A DNA stretch of 14,238 bases, from the NCBI GenBank assembly GCA_934489915.1, contig CAKSSZ010000020.1:1-14238 (forward strand), read 5' to 3'. This DNA is from an uncultured Clostridia bacterium (lineage in GTDB: Bacteria; Bacillota; Clostridia; HGM11514). Position 1 is the first letter of the stretch; the number at the start of each line of letters is the position of its first letter. Shown one piece after another: positions 5,846 to 11,802 of the stretch. A model generated the notes under the pieces. That model was not told where the DNA came from, did no database searches, and was given only the letters and a program-made list of their open reading frames with translations. Both the position numbers and the translations under genes were made by a program.

Positions 5846-6904
5846 TTAAATGATCTCCAGCTCGTCTCTGCCCGGCAGGGGAGTCCGAGTCTTGCAGATC
5901 GTGTCCTGATACCAATAGCACACAGAAGAAATATCATCCTGGCGCAAATGGTAACGCCCATCCTTTTTCCAGCCCAGATCCTGCAGGGTTACCCGCAGCC
6001 CCTTTTCAAAATAGATGGGGTCGCAGATGTGCCAGCGGTACAGGGAGAACCGCTCCACCGCCTTGTACGCCCCGTCCGTAGGGCTCACAGCCGCCAGTCC
6101 CGCATAAGGCGTGCAGAAGGGGGTGTACCGTCCTTCCACGTCAAAATTCATGGAGCCGCAGATATAATCCTCCGTCCCGGTACCGCAGATGGTGGGGAAT
6201 TCCGTATCATTATCCATATAGAATTTGATTTCTCCCTCGCCCCACCAGCCGTTGTTGTACATACCCATGTATAAATAAGTCCCCACATACTTGCCCCGGC
6301 CGGTAATGTGGTCTGCAATGGTGTGGATCCCGCCCTGCACCGGGTTGCTCCGGTTAAACATGGCGTGGAAATAACCGCTTTCCTTCGACAGCTTTTTCAG
6401 CTCATAATCAATCTGGTAATACACAAAAGAGTCCCGGTCGCCCTGATTTTCCAAGGTGATTTTGCACCGGCTGTAAAAAGGCATTTCCCAATAGCAGTTA
6501 AATGCCTGCTGGGGGTTCACGCAGACGGGTATCGAGGTCAGCTGCGCATAATCCTGCGCCCCCGCCGCCGCAAAAAAGTCCCACAAGGGCACTTCCACAG
6601 ACGGGATCTCACTGCCGTCCCAGTAAAAACGAATGATGGAGCTGCGCTGCTGCTTGGGGGGATCGGTGATCCAAATATGCCGGATGGCGCCCTCCCCCTT
6701 GATGTCCGCCAGTACAAAGGTCTGCCCCGGCTCAATTTTTACGGAAGGAGAAACCTTCCATCCCTGCCCCAGATCCCGCGCGCAGTTCGCTCCGGTTCCT
6801 TCGGTTGCCCGGCCGCCCTGCCCCGGCTCGCCGGTGAAATTTTCCGGTGAAATGGAGCGGGTTTGAATACCCGCAGTAATTTCTGCCAATTGATTCATCA
6901 ACAT
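5846..6904 (-). CDS. DUF2961/GH172-type glycoside hydrolase, upstream copy
   Basis: This is the promoter-proximal gene of the tandem pair, 352 residues, identical to the downstream copy except Ala11 in place of Pro11. All family features are the same, including the WWGEGEIKFYMDND and GTGTEDY motifs with the likely catalytic glutamates. It carries the same AGGAGG 8 bases before the ATG at 6904. The promoter at 6934-6962 lies directly upstream, and the divergent AraC-family regulators start about 240 bases away, an arrangement typical of an inducible sugar-utilisation gene under a neighbouring regulator. Silent changes near codons 10-16 and one silent change at codon 350 are the only other differences from its twin. 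A two-copy dosage effect, rather than two specificities, is the simplest reading. Confidence 0.85.
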   Translation of the reverse strand: MLMNQLAEITAGIQTRSISPENFTGEPGQGGRATEGTGANCARDLGQGWKVSPSVKIEPGQTFVLADIKGEGAIRHIWITDPPKQQRSSIIRFYWDGSEIPSVEVPLWDFFAAAGAQDYAQLTSIPVCVNPQQAFNCYWEMPFYSRCKITLENQGDRDSFVYYQIDYELKKLSKESGYFHAMFNRSNPVQGGIHTIADHITGRGKYVGTYLYMGMYNNGWWGEGEIKFYMDNDTEFPTICGTGTEDYICGSMNFDVEGRYTPFCTPYAGLAAVSPTDGAYKAVERFSLYRWHICDPIYFEKGLRVTLQDLGWKKDGRYHLRQDDISSVCYWYQDTICKTRTPLPGRDELEII

Positions 6905-6919
6905 TTTGATTTCCTCCTA
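5846..6919 (-). repeat. 1074-bp tandem duplication, unit 2
   Basis: This is the partner of 4740-5813. Sequence beyond 6919 (TTTTTAATG) is unrelated to that beyond 5813 (AAATGATCG), so the upstream promoter was not duplicated. Divergence is confined to the two ends of the unit. Confidence 0.93.
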
Positions 6920-6933
6920 TTTTTAATGCTCTT

Positions 6934-6962
6934 ATTATACAGTACAATCCCTCTGTTTACAA
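6934..6962 (-). promoter_or_regulatory. Promoter of the GH172 operon
   Basis: On the minus strand TATAAT (6934-6939) is a perfect -10 box. At 17 bases upstream lies TTGTAA (6957-6962), a -35 box matching consensus at four of six positions. A weak -35 beside a divergent regulator is typical of activator-dependent promoters. TACAAT occurs twice on the plus strand here (6943-6948 and 6958-6963). Confidence 0.75.
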
Positions 6963-7029
6963 TGTTAATTCTTGACCAAAATATTGTAATAAATTGACGA
7001 ACCCACAGAGAACAATCAAATATTCCCCA

Positions 7030-7044
7030 AATTTCAATGAAATT
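7030..7044. promoter_or_regulatory. Palindromic candidate operator in the divergent control region
   Basis: AATTTCA at 7030-7036 and TGAAATT at 7038-7044 form a perfect inverted repeat around one central base. It ends 14 bases upstream of the araC-1 -35 box. Position suggests a regulator binding site. AraC proteins more often bind direct repeats, so the bound protein is uncertain. Confidence 0.35.
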
Positions 7045-7058
7045 GCGGGAAAAAGGGA

Positions 7059-7087
7059 TTGACTTTTTTCCGCCGCTTGTGTATAAT
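7059..7087 (+). promoter_or_regulatory. Sigma-A promoter of the twin AraC regulators
   Basis: TTGACT (7059-7064) and TATAAT (7082-7087) are 17 bases apart, one mismatch from full consensus. The inferred start is about 50 bases before the regulator ATG. It points away from the GH172 promoter; the -35 boxes are about 96 bases apart. Confidence 0.87.
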
Positions 7088-7142
7088 AAAACTATAAAAC
7101 AATCGTTCCAACAAAAATTTGCACAAAACATGCGGTGATCTT

Positions 7143-8027
7143 ATGGATATCAATTTTATTTCTCCCTATATCCGGTTTGCAAATCGCTCCACGCTGCGCT
7201 CGCCCTTTCATGTCATGCGGCGTGTTTTGTTTGATTATGAGCTGATTTTTGTGCAGGACGGCGGCTGCCTGCTGACAGTGGAGGGAAAGCCCCACCGGGT
7301 GCAGAAGGGGCAGGTGATTTTTCTCCGCCCCGGGGTGGCGCACAGCTTCCGGAACCTGGGAGAGGCGGATTTTTGCCAGCCTCATGTTCATTTTGATATT
7401 CAATACAACCCGAACAGTAAAAAAACGCCCATTTCTTTTCGGGATTATCCCGCGCTAACCGAGGCGGAACGGCAGCTGATCCAGCCGGATCAGCTTTCCC
7501 GGTACCCGATCCCTGCGGTGTTCACGCCGGACGAGCCGGAAAAAATCCTTGCCCTGCTCCTGCAAACCATTGAGGATTATCATAGCATGACTGCCGCAGG
7601 GTTTGCCTGCCGGGCGGATTTTATGGCGCTGCTTTCCCGGCTGCTCCTGCAATTCCCCCTCCCCTTGGATCAGGACTTGATTATGATGGATAAGATTCAG
7701 ATGGTGCACGACTATCTCACCGCGAACTATCTCCAGCCCATTGCGTTAGAGGATTTGTCCTCCCTTTTTTATATGAATCAATACACCCTCACCCGCCTGT
7801 TTCATAAGCACTACGGGGCACCGACAATGCAGTATTATCGGGAGCTGCGCCTCCGCTACGCCATCTGGCGGCTGAAAGAAAAGGAGGTTACCGTCTCTTC
7901 TCTTGCCTCCGAACTGCATTTTTCCGATATTTACGCCTTCAGCCACTTTTTTAAGCGTGCCACAGGGCTGTCCCCCTCGGAGTATAAAAAAAATCCGGAT
8001 CAGTATAACCCGGATCGAATGAAATGA
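7143..8027 (+). CDS. AraC-family transcriptional regulator, copy 1
   Basis: The 294-residue protein has the two-domain AraC plan. An N-terminal cupin-like effector domain (about 20-90) contains LFDYELIFVQDG, GQVIFLRPGVAHSF and HVHFDIQYN. A C-terminal double helix-turn-helix (about 183-283) ends in the family signature DIYAFSHFFKRATGLSPSEYKK. The start is ATG 7143, with GGTGA a few bases upstream; the possible longer reading begins at TTG 7119 without a ribosome binding site. Divergent orientation to the GH172 genes suggests it controls them in response to a sugar or oligosaccharide, as in many AraC/hydrolase pairs, but the ligand is unknown. Its last bases overlap an out-of-frame ATG, and a second regulator follows 17 bases after the stop. 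Confidence 0.92.
   Translation: MDINFISPYIRFANRSTLRSPFHVMRRVLFDYELIFVQDGGCLLTVEGKPHRVQKGQVIFLRPGVAHSFRNLGEADFCQPHVHFDIQYNPNSKKTPISFRDYPALTEAERQLIQPDQLSRYPIPAVFTPDEPEKILALLLQTIEDYHSMTAAGFACRADFMALLSRLLLQFPLPLDQDLIMMDKIQMVHDYLTANYLQPIALEDLSSLFYMNQYTLTRLFHKHYGAPTMQYYRELRLRYAIWRLKEKEVTVSSLASELHFSDIYAFSHFFKRATGLSPSEYKKNPDQYNPDRMK
7926..7966 (+). repeat. 41-bp perfect repeat in the araC HTH, copy A
   Basis: These 41 bases encode DIYAFSHFFKRAT in the second helix-turn-helix and recur without a mismatch at 8831-8871 in the second regulator. Flanking sequence differs at many synonymous sites, so protein constraint alone does not account for it. Confidence 0.9.
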
Positions 8028-8044
8028 AAGGAGGAACCCACCGT

Positions 8045-8938
8045 ATGGACATCAACCTGATCTCCCCTTACGTGCGCCGCGCGGTCTATTCCATCATGCG
8101 CCCGCCCTTCCAATACGGTCAGCGCATCTTGTTTGACTATCAGTTAATCTACCTCCAGGGCGGCAAATGCAGGCTGACCGTGGAGGGAAAAACCTACCCC
8201 TGCCGTGCGGGACAGGTAATTTTCATCCGCCCCGGGGTGGTTCATACCATTGAGGAAGAGGATGAAAACACGCTGCTGGTAGAACCCCATATTTATTTTG
8301 ACGTGATCTATCATAAGCAAAGCGAGCGGCTCCCCGTCTCCGACCGGAGCGCCCAGCAGCTCACCCCTGCGGAAAAAAAGATGATCCAGCCGGATATTTT
8401 ATCCGATTACCCCATCCCACCGGTGTTTTTCCCTGCGGAGCCGGAGGTGTTCCTCACCCTGATCCACCGCACCATCGACCATTTTCAGGACAACGAATCG
8501 GAAGGCTTAGCCTGCCGCATTGACGTGATGGAGCTGCTCCAGCGGCTCATGGTTCAGTTCCCCCGGCCGGACAGCGATTTCAGCAGCAAGCTTTCCGCCA
8601 TCGAGTACATGCGCCAGCGCATCATCCGCACCTACTTAGAGAACGTAACCTTAGAGGAGTTGGCAGAACAGGTTCATATGAATAAGAATATTCTTACCTA
8701 TCAATATAAAATCCGCTATGGGGTTACCCCCATGCAGCACCGCCAGCAGCTGCGGGTGCAGCATGCCTACCGGCGGCTGTCCGATCCCGGAGTAAGAATC
8801 TCCAAGCTGGCAGAGGAGCTGCACTGCGCAGATATTTACGCCTTCAGCCACTTTTTTAAGCGTGCCACAGGCCTTTCCCCCATGGAATACCGCAAGCAGC
8901 TGAGCCAGACCCCCACCCGCCCCCGGGAGGAGGATTAA
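8045..8938 (+). CDS. AraC-family transcriptional regulator, copy 2
   Basis: This 297-residue paralogue of the preceding gene shares its opening (MDIN.ISPY.R), cupin region (LFDYQLIYLQGG, LTVEGK, GQVIFIRPGVVHT) and linker (MIQPD.LS.YPIP). It also shares the terminal helix-turn-helix (DIYAFSHFFKRATGLSP.EY). Elsewhere the two have clearly diverged, so they are older duplicates than the hydrolase pair. ATG 8045 is chosen because AAGGAGG at 8028-8034 is 10 bases upstream. An in-frame ATG at 8024 overlaps the previous stop but lacks a site. The first recognition helix region (ILTYQYKIRYGVTPMQH) differs from copy 1, so DNA contacts or partners may differ. The gene converges on and overlaps the SDR gene by 4 bases. 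Confidence 0.92.
   Translation: MDINLISPYVRRAVYSIMRPPFQYGQRILFDYQLIYLQGGKCRLTVEGKTYPCRAGQVIFIRPGVVHTIEEEDENTLLVEPHIYFDVIYHKQSERLPVSDRSAQQLTPAEKKMIQPDILSDYPIPPVFFPAEPEVFLTLIHRTIDHFQDNESEGLACRIDVMELLQRLMVQFPRPDSDFSSKLSAIEYMRQRIIRTYLENVTLEELAEQVHMNKNILTYQYKIRYGVTPMQHRQQLRVQHAYRRLSDPGVRISKLAEELHCADIYAFSHFFKRATGLSPMEYRKQLSQTPTRPREED
8831..8871 (+). repeat. 41-bp perfect repeat in the araC HTH, copy B
   Basis: This is identical to 7926-7966, with divergence resuming immediately on both sides. Confidence 0.9.
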
Positions 8939-9693
8939 TACCCCGCCCGCTCTCCCGGCGTGGTGAAAAACCGCGTCCTGCCGCAATCCACCGGCAGCTC
9001 CGCCCCGGTCACAGAGGCAGAGGACTGCCCCCCTAAATAAAAGACCGCATTGGCCACATCCGCCGGTGCAGCCGCATGCCTCCATACAGCGTTCCCCTCC
9101 GGGAAATTCCGGAGGGGCTTTTTTTCTTCCTCCGGCGCAGCCGTCCCGGTCACCACTGCGTTCACCCGGATCCGATACTGCCCCAGCTCCTGCGCCAGCG
9201 CCTGCATCAGTCCCAGCTGCCCGCTCTGCACCGCAACATACGCCAGGTGGTTAGGCGCATTGCAGGCAGACGGACCGGCATTCACAAATACAATGGAGCC
9301 GCCCTGCTGCTTCATCTGCGCCGCCGCCTGCCGCACTAAAATAAAATTCCAACCCAAATTGGTTTGCAGCACGCTCATAAATTCCGCCGTTGTGGTGCGG
9401 AACAGGGACTGCCCCAGCCCCGGCTCTGCCTCGTTGAGCACCAGGCAGGAAAGCGCATACCCCAACCGGCGGATCTCATGGAACACCCGGTACAGATTTT
9501 CCTCATCCAGCGTTTTCAGCTGAAAGCCACGGGCGCAAGCCCGGTACCGCTCCGTCAGCCGCTCTGCCAGCTGTCGGGCGCCCTCTCCGTCACGGTCCCC
9601 TATAAATACAGCGTAGCCCTCCCGGGCAAACCGCTCTGCAATCGCCTGACCGGCGTCGTCTGTACCGCCGGCAATAAAAACGGAAAGCTTCAT
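8935..9693 (-). CDS. Short-chain dehydrogenase/reductase-like protein, catalytically degenerate
   Basis: The 252-residue product has SDR length and a Rossmann start (AGGTDDAGQAIAERF, 8-22). An acidic residue follows strand 2 (Asp33), the Asn of the catalytic tetrad is kept (Asn112), and Tyr152 is present. Compared with typical members, the central Gly of TGxxxGxG is Asp13, the position of the catalytic Ser is Ala139, and the Lys of YxxxK is Gln156. This suggests loss of normal oxidoreductase activity or a binding/structural role. The start is ATG 9693 with GGGAG 9 bases upstream; ATG 9702 abuts that site and is less likely. It converges on araC-2 with a 4-base stop overlap. A hairpin at 9094-9125 inside the gene reads as a terminator on the other strand. 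Its own promoter is divergent from nusB. Confidence 0.82.
   Translation of the reverse strand: MKLSVFIAGGTDDAGQAIAERFAREGYAVFIGDRDGEGARQLAERLTERYRACARGFQLKTLDEENLYRVFHEIRRLGYALSCLVLNEAEPGLGQSLFRTTTAEFMSVLQTNLGWNFILVRQAAAQMKQQGGSIVFVNAGPSACNAPNHLAYVAVQSGQLGLMQALAQELGQYRIRVNAVVTGTAAPEEEKKPLRNFPEGNAVWRHAAAPADVANAVFYLGGQSSASVTGAELPVDCGRTRFFTTPGERAGY
9094..9125 (+). terminator. Terminator of the araC operon, embedded in the SDR coding sequence
   Basis: CCCCTCCGG at 9094-9102 pairs perfectly with CCGGAGGGG at 9109-9117. A wobble and an A-T pair extend the stem inward, and C plus seven T residues (9119-9125) follow. On the plus strand this is a textbook intrinsic terminator about 155 bases past the araC-2 stop. 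It occupies the variable loop of the SDR (residues about 191-200), where constraint is low. Confidence 0.78.
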
Positions 9694-9731
9694 TTTTGAC
9701 ATCTCCCTTTCCCATGCACTTTCACAACTCC

Positions 9732-9760
9732 AGTATATCACAAACGCCCCGGATTGAAAA
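9732..9760 (-). promoter_or_regulatory. Promoter of the SDR-like gene
   Basis: On the minus strand TATACT (9732-9737) is preceded by TGA, an extended -10 element. TTTTCA (9755-9760), 17 bases upstream, matches the -35 consensus at four of six positions. It gives a leader of about 30 bases to the ATG at 9693. Confidence 0.6.
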
Positions 9761-9863
9761 TGCAAATTCGCAATGAAAAATCCCCCCTTTTTCTTTTTTT
9801 AGACAAATTTTAAACAGAACCCCTCCCCCGCCGGGATTTTTTTGGATTTTTCTGAAAAAAGCC

Positions 9864-9893
9864 TTGTGCCGGAGGGCGGTTTTATGATACAAT
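9864..9893 (+). promoter_or_regulatory. Promoter of the nusB-xseA-xseB-ispA operon
   Basis: TACAAT (9888-9893) with an upstream TGA forms an extended -10 box. TTGTGC (9864-9869) lies 18 bases upstream as a moderate -35. The inferred start falls almost on the nusB ribosome binding site, so the leader is very short. The A/T-rich stretch 9770-9860 before it shows nothing else. Confidence 0.65.
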
Positions 9894-9909
9894 AGAAGGA
9901 GAAAATGTG

Positions 9910-10353
9910 ATGGATGGTGAAATTATGAGCAGAAGAAACGCCCGTGAACAAGCCCTGGTGCTGTTATATCAATGCGACCTTCGGAAAAAATCCCCCGCAG
10001 AAATCTGGGAGGATTTTCAAACCGGCTATGACCCCAAGGAGGAAGGCGCCCTTCTCCTGGACGAAAAGGATCTCCTGTTTGCAAAAACGGAGCTGGAGGG
10101 TGCCTGGGCACACCGGGAGGAAATTGACGAAGCCATCAGCCGCAGCAGCCACAGCTGGGAGGTGGGGCGCCTGTCCGCCACCCTGCGGGCAGCCCTGCGG
10201 CTGGCAGTCTATGAGCTGAACTTTCGGGAGGATATCCCCAAAGAGGTCACCGCAAACGAGGCAGTAGAGCTGGCAAAAGCGTATGACGGCCCCAAGGGCG
10301 CCTCTCTGGTCAACGGAATTTTATCCGGCGTCCTGCAGGGAGCAAAGGAGTGA
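9910..10353 (+). CDS. nusB: Transcription antitermination factor NusB
   Basis: NusB binds boxA RNA with NusE (S10) and supports antitermination of rRNA operons. The all-helical protein is recognisable from SRRNAREQALVLLYQCDL at its start, the central AISRSSHSWEVGRLSATLRAALRLAVYEL, and the C-terminal PKEVTANEAVELAKAYDGPKGASLVNGILSGVL. All of these are family hallmarks. ATG 9910 has AAGGAG at 9896-9901, 8 bases upstream, giving 147 residues. Family alignment would also allow ATG 9925 (MSRRN, 142 residues), which has a weak GGTGA 4 bases upstream. The next gene, xseA, starts 4 bases past its stop with a site inside the nusB 3' end, so they are translationally coupled. Confidence 0.95.
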   Translation: MDGEIMSRRNAREQALVLLYQCDLRKKSPAEIWEDFQTGYDPKEEGALLLDEKDLLFAKTELEGAWAHREEIDEAISRSSHSWEVGRLSATLRAALRLAVYELNFREDIPKEVTANEAVELAKAYDGPKGASLVNGILSGVLQGAKE

Positions 10354-10357
10354 GCCG

Positions 10358-11575
10358 ATGGCAGTGATCACCGTTTCGGAGCTGAACCGATATTTAAAGC
10401 GTGTGCTGGAATGCGACCCCCTCCTGGGGCGCATTACCGTGAAGGGGGAGCTGTCCAACTGCAAGCTCCATTCCTCCGGGCACCTTTATTTTGTATTGAA
10501 GGACGAATCCGCCCTGGTGCGGGGGGTGATGTTCCGCAGTGCCGCCTCCGCCCTGCCCTTCCGGCCGGAAAACGGGCAAAAGGTAGCCGTCACCGGGCGG
10601 ATCGGCATCTATGAGCGGGACGGGCAGTATCAGCTGTATGCAGACGCCATGCAGCCGGATGGGGTGGGCGCCCTGTATCTGGCGTTTGAACAGCTGAAGC
10701 AAAAGCTGGCGCAGGAGGGGTTATTTGACCCCGACCGGAAAAAGCCCCTCCCCCCTTATCCCCGCCGGATCGGCGTGATCACCTCCCCTACGGGAGCGGC
10801 GGTGCGGGATATTATGAACGTCCTTTCCCGCCGGTATCGGCTGGCGGATGTGTATCTCTACCCTGTGACCGTGCAGGGGGCGGAGGCGCCGGGTGAGCTG
10901 TGCCGGGCGCTTTCCTATTTTCATACCACCGGCTGGGCGGATGTGCTGATCATCGGCAGGGGGGGCGGCTCCCTGGAGGATTTGTGGGCGTTTAATGACG
11001 AATCGGTCGCCCGTGCCATTGCCGGGTGCCGGATCCCGGTGATCTCCGCCGTGGGGCATGAAACGGACTTTACCATTGCGGATTTCGTATCCGACCTGCG
11101 TGCGCCCACCCCCTCTGCCGCAGCGGAGCTTGCCGTCCCCTCACAGGAGGAGCTGACCCGCCTGACCGCCGGCTATGAGGTGCGGCTGCGGCGGGCATAT
11201 CTGTCCGGCCTGGAGCGGAAAAAGGAAGCCCTCCGGGGGCTCAGCGGGCGCAGCGTCTATACCCGCCCCGCAACCCTGCTGGAAAACCGGCAGATTTTAC
11301 TGGATCATACCGCCGCCCGCCTGCGCTCCGCAGGGGAAGGACGGCTGCGGACAGGGCAGGAGGAATTGCGCCGTGCCGCCGCCAAGCTCCACGCATTAAG
11401 CCCCCTGGCAGTGCTGAGCCGGGGTTATGCCGCCGCAGCGGACGAACAGGGGCGGCTGATCAAAACCGCCGCAGCCCTCACCGTGGGGCAGGCGCTGCGG
11501 CTGCGGTTTACGGACGGAACCGCCCGGTGTACCGTCACCAATACAGAATTTCAGGCAGGAGATGAAACCCCATGA
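10358..11575 (+). CDS. xseA: Exodeoxyribonuclease VII large subunit
   Basis: XseA is the catalytic subunit of exonuclease VII, which degrades single-stranded DNA to short acid-soluble fragments. The 405-residue protein, slightly short for the family, has an N-terminal OB-fold (about 1-100, with VKGELSNCKLHSSGHLYFVLKD). The catalytic domain contains RIGVITSPTGAAVRDI at 137-152, IIGRGGGSLEDLWAFNDE at 198-215 and SAVGHETDFTIADFVSD at 230-246, plus LRAPTPSAAAELA. The C-terminal long helices and a closing RGYA motif follow. AAAGGAG at 10344-10350 is 7 bases before the ATG. The stop overlaps the xseB start by 4 bases (ATGA), ensuring coupled synthesis of the two subunits. Confidence 0.96.
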   Translation: MAVITVSELNRYLKRVLECDPLLGRITVKGELSNCKLHSSGHLYFVLKDESALVRGVMFRSAASALPFRPENGQKVAVTGRIGIYERDGQYQLYADAMQPDGVGALYLAFEQLKQKLAQEGLFDPDRKKPLPPYPRRIGVITSPTGAAVRDIMNVLSRRYRLADVYLYPVTVQGAEAPGELCRALSYFHTTGWADVLIIGRGGGSLEDLWAFNDESVARAIAGCRIPVISAVGHETDFTIADFVSDLRAPTPSAAAELAVPSQEELTRLTAGYEVRLRRAYLSGLERKKEALRGLSGRSVYTRPATLLENRQILLDHTAARLRSAGEGRLRTGQEELRRAAAKLHALSPLAVLSRGYAAAADEQGRLIKTAAALTVGQALRLRFTDGTARCTVTNTEFQAGDETP

Positions 11576-11802
11576 CCTTTGAACAGGCAATGACCAAATT
11601 AGAGCAGATCACCGCCCGGTTAGAATCCGGCGAGCTGCCCTTAGAGGATTCCCTCGCCCTTTTTGAGGAGGGGGTCACCCTTTCCCGCTTCTGCGCCAAA
11701 GCCTTGGAGGAAGCAGAGCAAAAAATCGCCGTACTGACCGAAAACGAAGAGGGGAAAATGACCGCACACCGCTTTTCCCCGGAGGGAGCCGAACATGAAT
11801 AA
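11572..11802 (+). CDS. xseB: Exodeoxyribonuclease VII small subunit
   Basis: XseB binds the long helices of XseA and is needed for exonuclease VII function. The 76-residue product is of normal size and carries the family sequence TFEQAMTKLEQITARLESGE followed by LPLEDSLALFEEG. The two helices are joined by a short turn, and a variable charged tail follows. AGGAG at 11557-11561 lies 10 bases upstream of the ATG, and the start overlaps the end of xseA by 4 bases. Its own end overlaps the prenyl synthase gene by 8 bases. Confidence 0.95.
   Translation: MTFEQAMTKLEQITARLESGELPLEDSLALFEEGVTLSRFCAKALEEAEQKIAVLTENEEGKMTAHRFSPEGAEHE

Noticed and set aside
4740..6919. Insertion sequence or transposon behind the tandem repeat
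   Set aside because: The repeated unit codes for a hydrolase, has no terminal inverted repeats, no flanking target duplication of the whole, and no transposase nearby.
8651..9085. 144-codon minus-strand frame across the araC-2 and SDR ends
   Set aside because: It has low-complexity Gly/Cys/Leu composition, no ribosome site, and is antisense to the conserved helix-turn-helix of araC-2. It matters only if frameshifting at 9118-9124 were shown.
9905..9912. ATG-TGA start-stop element overlapping the nusB ATG
   Set aside because: The ATG at 9905 is only 3 bases from the ribosome site, too close for efficient use, and a two-codon overlap arises easily by chance.
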